Source of the DNA: Cyanobacteria bacterium UBA11153
GTDB lineage: Bacteria > Cyanobacteriota > Cyanobacteriia > Cyanobacteriales > Coleofasciculaceae
Direction of reading: 5' to 3'
Length of the DNA: 6,478 nt
NCBI GenBank assembly: GCA_003511885.1
Contig: DOIX01000363.1
Coordinates: 1-6,478 of the forward strand
Within the stretch, counting starts at the first letter, position 1, and every line of letters starts with the position of its first letter. The notes under the pieces are model-generated. The model searched no databases and was not told the origin of the DNA. It was given only the letters and a program-made list of their open reading frames with translations. Both the position numbers and the translations under genes were made by a program. This document shows, one piece after another, positions 1 to 6,271 of this stretch.

Positions 1-319
1 CACTTGACTTGAAAGAGAGCCGTTCAAAAAATCTGTCTATAGCTATTCTTTCATCCTCAGAATAGAAGAGAATTATCTTAGCCCACGATTGGCTCGTCTG
101 AACTTGATATTTTTCTCGTATCCATTTGAGAAAATCTTCAAATTTTCGCTCTTGTCGTCTAGCCTGAATCATAACTTGATGATCTGCCTGAATCCTAAAT
201 TGATCTTCTGCGATTGTATATCCATACCAAAATGGGGGAAAACTTAAAATTGATTTTCTGCCCAGGTACATAGAAGGGTTTTTCTTGATTTTCTGTAAAA
301 GCTCATATAAATTGCTCAT
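1..319 (-). CDS. Single-module hypothetical protein, paralogue of the next gene (3' end outside window)
   Basis: The first 106 residues are visible, starting at an ATG at 319 and running off the left edge without a stop. The protein begins MSNLYELLQKIKKNPSMYLG and continues with the blocks QSWAKIILFY and DERIAIDRFFE. The same blocks, in the same order and spacing, occur twice in the 219-residue protein of the neighbouring gene, so this is a third copy of that module. Upstream of the ATG there is only a weak purine run (AAGAGA) as a possible ribosome site. After FFE the sequence reads RLSFKSS instead of the LWSEFLN that ends the other two copies, so the tail has diverged or a frameshift lies there. 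Function is unknown. A place in a toxin-immunity or other conflict locus is a guess from tandem duplication alone. No signal peptide or membrane segment is seen. Confidence 0.75.
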   Translation of the reverse strand, partial: MSNLYELLQKIKKNPSMYLGRKSILSFPPFWYGYTIAEDQFRIQADHQVMIQARRQERKFEDFLKWIREKYQVQTSQSWAKIILFYSEDERIAIDRFFERLSFKSS

Positions 320-392
320 AATCTGTCTCTTGGTTTCAGTTATCATCATTAGACTCTAAGTTGAAATCATTAACATTGTCCATTTCTGATAG

Positions 393-1052
393 TTACTCTG
401 GATTTAAGAATTCTGACCAAAGTTCAAAAAATGTATCTAGGGCGCTTCTTTCATCTGGAGAATAGAAGAGAATGATGCTTGCCCAGGATTGCCCTGTCTT
501 AACTTCAAGTCTTTCCGGTATCCAACGGAGAAACTCTTCAAATTCCTCATGTTGCCTTGTTGGCTGAATACCAAATTGCTCTCTGGCAATTTTATAGCCA
601 GACCAAAATGCGAAAAAACTCAAAATTGAGTACCGATATAAGTACATGGGCGGTCTTTTCTTGATTTGCTTCAATAGTTCATATAAATCTAGCTTTATAT
701 GTCGGATATCGCTAGAACTTGAATCACTAGCGTTGTCAATTTCTGAGTGTTTCTCCCGGTTTAAAAATTCTGACCACAGTTCAAAAAATTTATCCAATGC
801 GATTCTTTCATCTTCATAATAGAACAGAATTATGCTAGTCCAAGACTGCGTTGACTCAATACAAAACCTTTTTTGTATCCATTCTTGAAACTCGCCAAAT
901 TTATTATTTTCTGATGTTTTGGGTAAGCCTGCTTCCCTCTCAGCTACACCATACCCGCACAAAAATGACTGAAAACTCACAATTGAGTATCTGCCTAGGT
1001 AAAAAGAAGGACTTTTCTTAATTTTTTGCAAAATATCAGATAAATTGCTCAT
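393..1052 (-). CDS. Double-module hypothetical protein (internal duplication)
   Basis: The 219-residue protein is built from two copies of a ~98-residue module, residues 1-98 and 121-219, joined by a polar Ser/Asp/Glu-rich linker. Shared blocks are IKK.P..YL.RYSI.SF near each module start, an aromatic/Gly stretch (GY), a charged helix with EF..WI, then QSW.SIILFY, DER.ALD.FFE and a terminal LWSEFLN. The fold looks mixed alpha/beta and soluble, with no signal peptide or membrane helix. The ATG at 1052 has no clear Shine-Dalgarno sequence; four bases upstream lies a 7-base inverted repeat. A third module gene follows 73 bases downstream on the same strand, so the two are probably co-transcribed. 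I do not recognise a named family with certainty. Small proteins with this motif pattern may belong to immunity-type genes, but that is a low-confidence recollection. Base composition is AT-rich compared with the ATPase gene upstream. Confidence 0.85.
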   Translation of the reverse strand: MSNLSDILQKIKKSPSFYLGRYSIVSFQSFLCGYGVAEREAGLPKTSENNKFGEFQEWIQKRFCIESTQSWTSIILFYYEDERIALDKFFELWSEFLNREKHSEIDNASDSSSSDIRHIKLDLYELLKQIKKRPPMYLYRYSILSFFAFWSGYKIAREQFGIQPTRQHEEFEEFLRWIPERLEVKTGQSWASIILFYSPDERSALDTFFELWSEFLNPE

Positions 1053-1055
1053 ATT

Positions 1056-1075
1056 TTTATCTAATGAAAGATAAA
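1056..1075. promoter_or_regulatory. Inverted repeat just upstream of the double-module gene
   Basis: Perfect 7-base arms TTTATCT and AGATAAA are separated by six bases, ending four bases before the ATG at 1052. The position would suit an operator or an mRNA hairpin covering the start site. The arms are AT-rich, and part of the sequence (AGATAAATTG) also recurs inside the start of the gene, so chance is possible. Confidence 0.25.
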
Positions 1076-1137
1076 TTGACGTTAAAACAACGTCCTAACG
1101 TGTCTTGGTAGTGCTATATTGCCAATTAGTGGCTTCA

Positions 1138-1275
1138 TTACCCCCACCCACGAGGATGAATGTGATGGGAAGCCCATTCACTAAGGAATAAATCCCCCCA
1201 TGGCATAACAGCTTGTATTGCCATTTGAATCTTTGCCTCCCTTTCTAGCCGCTGTCCATTCAGGATTTTGCCTGC
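1138..1275 (-). pseudogene. Short coding-like remnant or small ORF
   Basis: Reading the minus strand from just after a TAG at 1276..1278 gives 45 open codons ending in TAA at 1138. The peptide contains QRLEREAKIQMAIQAVMPWG followed by DLFLSEWASHH and ends in PRGWG. The amphipathic, tryptophan-containing composition looks like real protein, not translated noise. A 28-residue version could start at the ATG at 1224, with GGAGG 11 bases upstream. It lies downstream of the AAA-like ATPase on the same strand. I do not recognise the family. It may be the surviving C-terminus of a lost gene. The rest of 1053-1311 shows nothing else I can name. Confidence 0.25.
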
Positions 1276-1311
1276 CTAGCTGTTGCTAAAGTTCTTGGTT
1301 TTGAGTTTTGA

Positions 1312-2643
1312 CTATCCTGCTTCGCCCAAGCGATCGCGAAAATAATGACGATATAATTCACAGCTAGGTATGACGAGATCTCCTTGTCGTTGAATTAAGC
1401 CCATACTGTGTAACTGATAAGCTTGAATTGTGTCTAAACGGACTGGTTTGGTGGCAGTTACTACTTGTTTGAGGGCAGCGGCTAGTTGGGGATGTCGTTT
1501 GAGGGTGACTAGATGTCGGCGTAAATAGTCGCTGTAAATTCCACCGTCGGTTGGGGCATCTTGTAATAGGGTGGATAGGCTGATATCTTGACGAGTGAGG
1601 TGATAAAATGCTAATCGCAATAAATAAGGATGTCCGCCAATTGTTAACATGATTTGTTCCACCTCTTCTGGATGTAAATCTAATTGATGACAGGTGGCTA
1701 AATCCGCAACTTGATGGGGAGTAAATTCTTTTAAGTCTACGGGTAATCCGACATTAAAGGGAGATTGGTTAATATTGAGGGGAATGTAAACTTCGGTGGA
1801 ATGGACGACGATTAGTCGCATTTGCTGCCAAATTGCCCGATTATTGGCTTCCTCATGCCAACTTCGCAGCATGGGAAAGAAGTATTTCGCAATATCAGGA
1901 TACTGAAATACTTGATCCACTTCATCTAAGGCTAAGACAAGAGGAGTATCGATCCGTTTTAAGAGATAAGATTGGAAGTAGGTTTTGCAGCTTACCATGC
2001 TACCAATTACTTCCTCATTCCAATAATTATCCAGTTGATTCGGTAATTCTAACTGGAGCGTAACATTAGCGCAAAACCAACGTAAAAATTTATCTAGACT
2101 ACTAAATACTGCCCCCTCAGCTTCCCGCAAATTCAAACGCACCGTGCGATAGCCCTGAGTAGTAGCGTAGGTGAGAATTCTGTAGAGTAGGGAAGTTTTC
2201 CCCATCTGCTGTGGCGCTTTAATCCGGATGAGCGCACCCGGTTGGACGATCGCCTGATAACAATCTAGCTCAATCGGGGGACGCTCGATATAAAACTGGG
2301 AATCCAATGCCACGGGTTTATCAGGAAATTCGACGCTCACTGGCGAAGGGGGTACTGTTGATATCGCAGCCGGATTGCGATGAAACATTTCCCGCTTCAA
2401 GGCTTCCCGGAAATTGGTTTTACTGACGGATTCGCCCAAGGCTTCAGAAAGTTGCTTCCATAACTTTGGTCCGACTGTCCGTTGCAAGTAATTAGCTGTA
2501 TAATCAGTGTTTTCTGACATCTCTTGATAGGTCTGGTTTTCCCAAGCCCCCCGGAGGAGCGTGACTTCAACATCACTTAGATAACGTTGGGTGTGGGCAA
2601 AAAATGCCTCATTTGCCACCTGGAGTGCTGCTTCAAAGTTCAT
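1312..2643 (-). CDS. AAA-like ATPase with N-terminal vMAP-type helix-turn-helix
   Basis: The protein has 443 residues. Residues 1-~85 form a helical domain (MNFEAALQVANEA.. through TYQEMSENTDYTANYLQ to SKTNFREAL) typical of the N-terminal HTH of cyanobacterial vWA-MoxR-associated (vMAP) and AAA_35 proteins. A Pro/Val linker (~95-112) leads to the ATPase domain. Its Walker A is APQQMGKT at 143-150, with Ala in place of the first Gly. Walker B is LVLALDEVD at 235-243, and a likely sensor strand is RLIVVHSTE at 276-284. A helical/winged C-terminal part (~300-440) includes GGHPYLLRLAFYHL. The ATG at 2643 is chosen because AGGA lies six bases upstream and the peptide before it is translated repeat. 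Such proteins are thought to be STAND-like switches in signalling or conflict systems, with an effector encoded elsewhere or fused. No effector domain is present here. Confidence 0.9.
   Translation of the reverse strand: MNFEAALQVANEAFFAHTQRYLSDVEVTLLRGAWENQTYQEMSENTDYTANYLQRTVGPKLWKQLSEALGESVSKTNFREALKREMFHRNPAAISTVPPSPVSVEFPDKPVALDSQFYIERPPIELDCYQAIVQPGALIRIKAPQQMGKTSLLYRILTYATTQGYRTVRLNLREAEGAVFSSLDKFLRWFCANVTLQLELPNQLDNYWNEEVIGSMVSCKTYFQSYLLKRIDTPLVLALDEVDQVFQYPDIAKYFFPMLRSWHEEANNRAIWQQMRLIVVHSTEVYIPLNINQSPFNVGLPVDLKEFTPHQVADLATCHQLDLHPEEVEQIMLTIGGHPYLLRLAFYHLTRQDISLSTLLQDAPTDGGIYSDYLRRHLVTLKRHPQLAAALKQVVTATKPVRLDTIQAYQLHSMGLIQRQGDLVIPSCELYRHYFRDRLGEAG
1330..1337. repeat. HIP1 octamer
   Basis: GCGATCGC, the highly iterated palindrome of many cyanobacterial genomes, here within the last codons of the ATPase gene. 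Confidence 0.85.
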
Positions 2644-2649
2644 CTTAAT

Positions 2650-2653
2650 TCCT
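2650..2653 (-). promoter_or_regulatory. Ribosome binding site deciding the ATPase start
   Basis: AGGA on the minus strand is followed by ATTAAG and the ATG at 2643, a good Shine-Dalgarno spacing. The open frame runs on upstream to an ATG at 2772, but those 43 extra codons translate repeat sequence and do not match the domain. Confidence 0.7.
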
Positions 2654-2765
2654 GCCTGGGGAATCCCACCATTCCTAGATTCGGTTTGGCGGCAGGTGGA
2701 AAGGCAGGGCAGGGTGTGTACCTCTCCACAGTTGAATATACCTCTTGCACAATGTATCGTTATCG

Positions 2766-2812
2766 CCCTCACCCCCAGCCCCTCGAAGGCAAAGAGAGGG
2801 GAGCCAGAGACG
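2766..2812. repeat. Palindromic intergenic repeat (CCCCTC/GAGGGG type)
   Basis: CCCTCACCCCCAGCCCCTC is followed after a short loop by GAGAGGGGAGCC. Six-base arms CCCCTC (2779..2784) and GAGGGG (2796..2801) can pair. This resembles a dispersed cyanobacterial intergenic palindrome whose translation gives peptides such as PHPQPL..KERGA. It is the source of several false open frames on both strands. Confidence 0.6.
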
Positions 2813-2889
2813 TTGCCACAACAGGGTTTCAGCTTAATTCTGCCAGAGATTTAATTTGCTCAGTACAGATAGCTGAGGGTATTTAAAAA

Positions 2890-2910
2890 CCCTGCCTTAA
2901 TAGGGCGGGG
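2890..2910. other. Imperfect GC-rich hairpin
   Basis: CCCTGCC and GGCGGGG pair over seven bases, with one U-G wobble when read as plus-strand RNA, around the loop TTAATAG. On the minus strand the hairpin is followed by five T, giving a terminator-like outline, but there the middle pair becomes a C-A mismatch and no gene lies just upstream on that strand. Hairpins like this also occur at ends of IS200/IS605-type elements and as free dispersed repeats; no transposase is present. Confidence 0.4.
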
Positions 2911-2953
2911 CTAGTTTACAGCATATACTACTTTTTCATACTTAGTAGTAGAA

Positions 2954-2996
<43 letters not shown>

Positions 2997-3107
2997 AGAT
3001 GGAAAACTCATTCCTCAAAACCCAAAACTCTCCATTCCCCATTTCAAAAAAAAGTATTTTTTTTTCCGGACGGTAATAATGAGCTACAGAAGCTAGTAGT
3101 AGAAGGT

Positions 3108-3776
3108 ATGGTTGGTACAGAGGTGGTTCTTAAGACTATCAAAACCTTACAACACACCTACGCCAACAAACTACACTGTTCAGGAGACCTCTATATTATG
3201 CAGCTACCCAATTCTATTAGCACCAAGCTTGTACCACAAGATGCGATCTCGCCATCTACAGTAGCAGATTTAATTGCACCATTCGATCCGACTCCAGCCT
3301 TTTTGGTTGAACTTTTGCAAGCAACGGAAGCCCACAAAGGCGATTTATATGGGGTGTACCCGCTTTTAGTAGAGAACCTTGACTTGTTAGAGGCTAACTT
3401 TATCTATGTTTTGCGCAATTGGGCAACCTTGACACTATCGATTGTGTCACAGGAGGAAGCCAAACGGATTGCCGATGTGCTATTAGATTTAGCGGGGATT
3501 ATCTGGGGCTTGCCAGAAGGAGATGGGGATATTAATTTAGAAATTGCGATCGCCTGTTGTGAAATCGCTCTCCAAGTATACACCTGCGAAAACCACCCCA
3601 ATCAATGGGCGACGGTACATCAGAATTTGGCACTGGCTTACAGCACCCGCACCCACGGTAACGGTGTGGACAATACTCGCCGCGCTTATGCTCATTATTA
3701 TCAAGCTCAACAAATTTTTACATGGCAAACTTTCCCCCAAGAATGGAGATTGATTCCTCATATTTCTTTTATTTAA
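3108..3776 (+). pseudogene. Truncated TPR-type protein remnant (TPR/CHAT family N-terminal part)
   Basis: The frame is open from 2952 to a TAA at 3776, but its first part translates heptamer repeats and A/T runs, so 3108 is given as the first ATG within plausible coding sequence (222 residues). An ATG at 3198 with GGAG 11 bases upstream is an alternative. The recognisable part contains PAFLVELLQATEAHKGDLYG, then LRNWATLTL, then TPR-like units: INLEIAIACCEIALQVYT, then QWATVHQNLALAYSTRT, then AYAHYYQAQQIFTWQTFPQEW. This order matches the start of the TPR array in large cyanobacterial TPR/CHAT proteins. Those continue with many more repeats and a CHAT protease-like domain; here the frame stops in the second repeat, exactly where a GGGGCTA repeat begins. 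The N-terminus is lost in the other repeat. It is divergent from the ATPase gene and probably non-functional. Confidence 0.6.
3546..3553. repeat. HIP1 octamer
   Basis: GCGATCGC inside the TPR remnant; one of three in the window supporting a cyanobacterial host. Confidence 0.85.
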
Positions 3777-3777
3777 T

Positions 3778-3796
3778 GGGGCTAGGGGCTAGGGAG
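3778..3796. repeat. Short heptamer repeat GGGGCTA
   Basis: Two full units (3778..3784 and 3785..3791) and a partial third (GGGAG) start one base after the stop of the TPR remnant. This is a second heptamer family member, distinct from AGTGGGG at 2954. Confidence 0.6.
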
Positions 3797-3844
3797 TTTT
3801 AATTTGGTAATTTTATTTATTAAATATGGCAATTATAAAGATTT

Positions 3845-3916
3845 ATGAGTCGTAAGCCTTTGCTCGATCCCAATCGCTCAATTTATCATACTGCTTCTTA
3901 TGAAGAATCGCACTAA
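3845..3916 (+). CDS. Possible leader ORF overlapping the methyltransferase start
   Basis: ATG at 3845 opens a 23-codon frame ending at TAA 3914..3916, in a different frame from the methyltransferase and overlapping its first 17 bases. The peptide starts MSRKPLLDPN and ends SYEESH. The ribosome site is weak (AAAGA a few bases upstream). Because the methyltransferase ATG has no Shine-Dalgarno sequence, translation of this ORF could deliver ribosomes to it. It may equally be chance. Confidence 0.2.
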   Translation: MSRKPLLDPNRSIYHTASYEESH

Positions 3917-5099
3917 AATTTTCTCTTTCTTTGCGGGATCTGGTTTTCTCGATTTGGGGTTTGAGTTGAGTGGCTGCGATATCGTTTATGTAAATGACAT
4001 TAATCCTTCTTTTTTGGAAGGATACCGTTATTCTCGGCAATATCTTAAATTACCTTTACCTGAATACGGATACCATCAGGGAGAAGAAGCGGATGTCAAT
4101 AAACTGATTGAAGGAGAAAAAGCACTTCTTCTGTCATACTCGATCCAGGATGCCCGTCAGTCTGGGGATATAATTGGATTTATTGGTGGTCCCCCTTGCC
4201 CTGACTTCTCTGTTGGTGGCAAAAATCGAGGTAAGGAAGGTGATAATGGCAAGCTATCCGCTTCTTATATAGAATTGATTTGCCAACAACAACCTGATTT
4301 CTTTTTGTTCGAGAATGTTAAGGGATTATGGAGTACTCAAAAACATCGAGTTTTTTTTGAACAGCTTAAATTTAAGCTTAATCAATCCGGTTATATTTTA
4401 GTGGAGCGTTTGATTAATGCCATAGAATATGGCGTACCACAAGATAGAGATAGAATTATTCTCCTAGGATTTCGCCGCAATCTCATCGAAGATATGGGTA
4501 TTGAGATCGACAAATATGCAACAATTATACCTGCAAGTATTTTCCCATGGCAGGATCGTATTTTATATAAAAAATCTGATATTTTTACTTATCCTTGGCC
4601 TGATGTAAATTTATTTCAAGAAAATTCTCTAATACCTTGTCCTGATGGCATTCCTCAAAACTTAACAGTTGAATACTGGTTTAGAAAAAATAATGTACTT
4701 AATCATCCTAATTCCCAACATCATTTTCAACCCAGACAAGGTTGGAAACGGTTTATTTCTGTAGATGAAGGAGATGATTCCCGCAAATCTTACAAACGCC
4801 TCCATAGATGGCGTTACTCGCCCACAGCTTGCTATGGCAATAATGAAGTTCATTTACATCCCTATAAACCGCGCCGCATTTCAGTTAGTGAAGCCCTGGC
4901 TATACAATCTTTGCCAATAAATTTTGTGCTACCAGCACAAATGTCATTGACTAATATGTTTAAAACGATTGGCAATGGCGTACCTTATCTAGCAGCCAAG
5001 GGGATTGCTCAAACTATTATGGACTTTTTGTCAAGAAATGAATGGCATTATGAAGAACCAATTCAAAAGCAGTTAGAATTACCATTAGTACTTTTTTGA
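3900..5099 (+). CDS. DNA (cytosine-5-)-methyltransferase of a type II R-M system
   Basis: The 399-residue protein carries the ordered C5-methyltransferase motifs. Motif I is IFSFFAGSGFLDLGF at 7-21 (AdoMet binding). Motif IV is GGPPCPDFS at 96-104, with catalytic Cys100. Motif VI is FLFENVKG at 135-142, motif VIII is QDRDR at 181-185, and motif X is GNGVPYLAAKGIA at 358-370. Residues ~192-325 are the variable target-recognition region. It should methylate one cytosine of the site cut by the neighbouring endonuclease, probably in a CCGG core. The ATG at 3900 is the first possible start in its frame (stop at 3846) and has no clear Shine-Dalgarno sequence. A TATAAA at 3834 could be the -10 of its promoter, with a poor -35. 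It converges on the endonuclease gene with 2 bases between stop codons. All catalytic motifs are intact, and the AT-rich composition suggests acquisition. Confidence 0.96.
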   Translation: MKNRTKIFSFFAGSGFLDLGFELSGCDIVYVNDINPSFLEGYRYSRQYLKLPLPEYGYHQGEEADVNKLIEGEKALLLSYSIQDARQSGDIIGFIGGPPCPDFSVGGKNRGKEGDNGKLSASYIELICQQQPDFFLFENVKGLWSTQKHRVFFEQLKFKLNQSGYILVERLINAIEYGVPQDRDRIILLGFRRNLIEDMGIEIDKYATIIPASIFPWQDRILYKKSDIFTYPWPDVNLFQENSLIPCPDGIPQNLTVEYWFRKNNVLNHPNSQHHFQPRQGWKRFISVDEGDDSRKSYKRLHRWRYSPTACYGNNEVHLHPYKPRRISVSEALAIQSLPINFVLPAQMSLTNMFKTIGNGVPYLAAKGIAQTIMDFLSRNEWHYEEPIQKQLELPLVLF

Positions 5100-5101
5100 A
5101 G

Positions 5102-5995
5102 TTATTCATGAATGGCGGCTTCAACCAACGACACTAAATCATCTTTTTTGTTATATTTATATGTGCCATCTACCAATTTAAAATCTTGTTCTAATGCAAT
5201 ACCATGAGGGGCAATAGCAGTATTAAATATAGTGATATCTGCTGTAGTTAATTCACTGACAACCATATAATATCGCCAATTTTGCTGCAATGCGTATCCC
5301 ATAGCTTTGATCGTTGCTGCCTCGAATAAGGGCTGATATCGACGATCCGGACGATTTGAAGTTTTCAGAGAAGCCACTGCTTTTAGGTCTTCTCCTCTTA
5401 ACTTTCCCTTAAAATAGTTGTACAATGCTAAACTATCTGGAGTTCTTACTTGTTCCTCCAAAAGTGGGTAAATAGATGTGGCGATATCGCCATGACTAAG
5501 AACAACAATAATATAATCTGGGCTGGGGAGAAAAATCTTGTTTCTGAAGGGAGAAATTTTTGCTAAACCTTTAGCACTATCAAACTCATCTTGGCTAAAT
5601 AGGCTAATAAATTTAGATGAGACTTTATCTGATTCATCTTTTTGTAATCGCGAATTTGGCAGAGTAAATACAGCAATAAATTTAGGGCTATTGCGATTCA
5701 TCTCCAGAACAATTTCAGATAACAAACTAGTTGCTATAAATTCATTCCAATCCCCTATTAACTTGTTTAAAGCACCTAGCTCTGGATTTTTATTAAATTT
5801 TTTCAGAAAAGCTTCGACTGTTTTATTTCTCAGCCAGTTGAGAATCTCTGTTACCGATAAGTTGTGATTAAGTCGTTGTACTATTTGAGAGGACAAGTCT
5901 TTATAGATTGCTCTGCTATTGATTGAAATTTTATTATTTTTGTTTTCTGTAAACCAATCTTTATATCTAGTCACTATCTTCTGTCTCAATATCAT
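5102..5995 (-). CDS. Type II restriction endonuclease, Cfr10I/Bse634I family
   Basis: The 297-residue protein has the signature of the Cfr10I/Bse634I family: GDWNEF at 81-86 (Glu85 aligning with Cfr10I Glu71), SPDYIIV with Asp160 (Cfr10I Asp134), and SLKTSNRPDRR with Lys211 (Lys190), followed 14 residues later by Glu225 (Glu204). This permuted PD...K..RPD...E metal site is the family hallmark, and the length fits (285-293 residues in known members, from memory). Family members cut sites with a CCGG core, Cfr10I and Bse634I at RCCGGY, so this one probably does too. The ATG at 5995 is preferred to a TTG at 6004; neither has a Shine-Dalgarno sequence. It overlaps the controller-like gene by 29 bases, so its translation is probably coupled to that gene. 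The active site looks complete. Exact specificity is inferred, not shown. Confidence 0.9.
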   Translation of the reverse strand: MILRQKIVTRYKDWFTENKNNKISINSRAIYKDLSSQIVQRLNHNLSVTEILNWLRNKTVEAFLKKFNKNPELGALNKLIGDWNEFIATSLLSEIVLEMNRNSPKFIAVFTLPNSRLQKDESDKVSSKFISLFSQDEFDSAKGLAKISPFRNKIFLPSPDYIIVVLSHGDIATSIYPLLEEQVRTPDSLALYNYFKGKLRGEDLKAVASLKTSNRPDRRYQPLFEAATIKAMGYALQQNWRYYMVVSELTTADITIFNTAIAPHGIALEQDFKLVDGTYKYNKKDDLVSLVEAAIHE

Positions 5996-6218
5996 AGTTA
6001 GCAAAGAGATGGGAAACAGAAATCTCTAACGCCTTGGCTAACTTAGCAATATTTTCCAGGGAGGGATTGCGGGAACCTCTCTCTATATCTGAAATATATG
6101 TCCGGTGTAATTCGGATCTAAAAGAAAGCTCTTCTTGCGATAGAGCCAATTCGTGCCTACGCTTTCTAATAGCAAGCCCAAAGCGCTGTTTGATGTCCGT
6201 TTTATCTTTTTGCTTCAC
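5967..6218 (-). CDS. XRE-family helix-turn-helix regulator, probable R-M controller (C) protein
   Basis: The 83-residue protein is almost entirely one HTH_3 domain: FGLAIRKRRHELALSQEELS, then a recognition-helix region HRTYISDIERGSRNPS, then LENIAKLAKALEISVSHLF and a short acidic tail. This closely follows the pattern of C proteins of type II R-M systems. The GTG at 6218 is the first possible start, with an in-frame TAA six bases upstream; the Shine-Dalgarno sequence is weak. It sits directly upstream of the endonuclease and overlaps it, the standard C-R operon order. Its own upstream region holds two C-box-like operators and a promoter. Expected role: a dimer binds the operators, controls its own operon, and delays endonuclease build-up until the DNA is methylated. 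The controller role is inferred from context and operators; a generic XRE repressor is the alternative. Confidence 0.88.
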   Translation of the reverse strand: MKQKDKTDIKQRFGLAIRKRRHELALSQEELSFRSELHRTYISDIERGSRNPSLENIAKLAKALEISVSHLFANYDIETEDSD

Positions 6219-6238
6219 GCTTTAATCTTGCCCAGAAT

Positions 6239-6255
6239 GTAGACTATATGTCTAC
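6239..6255. promoter_or_regulatory. C-box-like operator, proximal
   Basis: GTAGACTATATGTCTAC is a perfect 17-base palindrome (odd centre at 6247), 20 bases upstream of the GTG of the controller-like gene. Its core GACTATATGTC fits the GACT-NNN-AGTC pattern of C-boxes, with one changed position in the right half. Confidence 0.75.
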
Positions 6256-6256
6256 A

Positions 6257-6267
6257 GACTATAAGTG
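6257..6267. promoter_or_regulatory. C-box-like operator, distal
   Basis: GACTATAAGTG (minus strand CACTTATAGTC) is the second half of the operator pair, with GACT-ATA-AGT matching the C-box pattern except at the last base. Its centre (6262) is 15 bases from the proximal one, about one and a half helical turns, the spacing I recall for the Esp1396I operators. The proximal palindrome is the better match and may be the stronger site. Confidence 0.7.
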
Positions 6268-6271
6268 ACAA

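Larger units (their letters stand above)
1..1052 (-). repeat. Tandem array of three diverged coding modules
   Basis: Three homologous units lie head to tail on the minus strand: 759..1052 (module A), 396..692 (module B) and 1..319 (module C, cut by the edge). The stretches joining them are also related. The A-B linker (693..758) reads HSEIDNASD, and the region after the stop of B, read in the same frame, gives LSEMDNVND. The duplicated unit therefore included module plus linker. Divergence is large enough that the duplications are not recent. Confidence 0.8.

Noticed and set aside
640..660. Similarity of KKRPPMYLY / KKNPSMYLG to the GyrB/ParE RKRPxMYIG motif
   Set aside because: None of the other GHKL ATPase motifs are present and the modules are only ~98 residues; the match is local.
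1079..1101. ACGTTA/TAACGT inverted repeat as an operator or terminator
   Set aside because: Only six bases per arm with an 11-base loop and no supporting context.
1833..2063. Plus-strand open frame
   Set aside because: Lies antisense within the ATPase gene, across the Walker B region; no recognisable protein.
2644..2772. N-terminal extension of the ATPase starting at 2772
   Set aside because: It translates palindromic repeat sequence, does not match the domain, and the ATG at 2643 has a good AGGA ribosome site.
2587..2886. Two overlapping plus-strand open frames
   Set aside because: They are antisense to the ATPase start and then run through the palindromic repeat, giving peptides typical of translated intergenic repeats.
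2885..2910. Rho-independent terminator on the minus strand
   Set aside because: The outline fits (stem plus five T), but the stem has a C-A mismatch on that strand and no upstream minus-strand gene needs it.
5538..5867. Plus-strand open frame of 109 codons
   Set aside because: Antisense shadow of the endonuclease gene, whose active-site residues establish the real frame.
5996..6004. TTG start at 6004 for the endonuclease
   Set aside because: An ATG three codons later is available, and neither has a Shine-Dalgarno sequence; ATG is the safer choice.
6034..6225. Plus-strand open frame
   Set aside because: Antisense shadow of the HTH gene.
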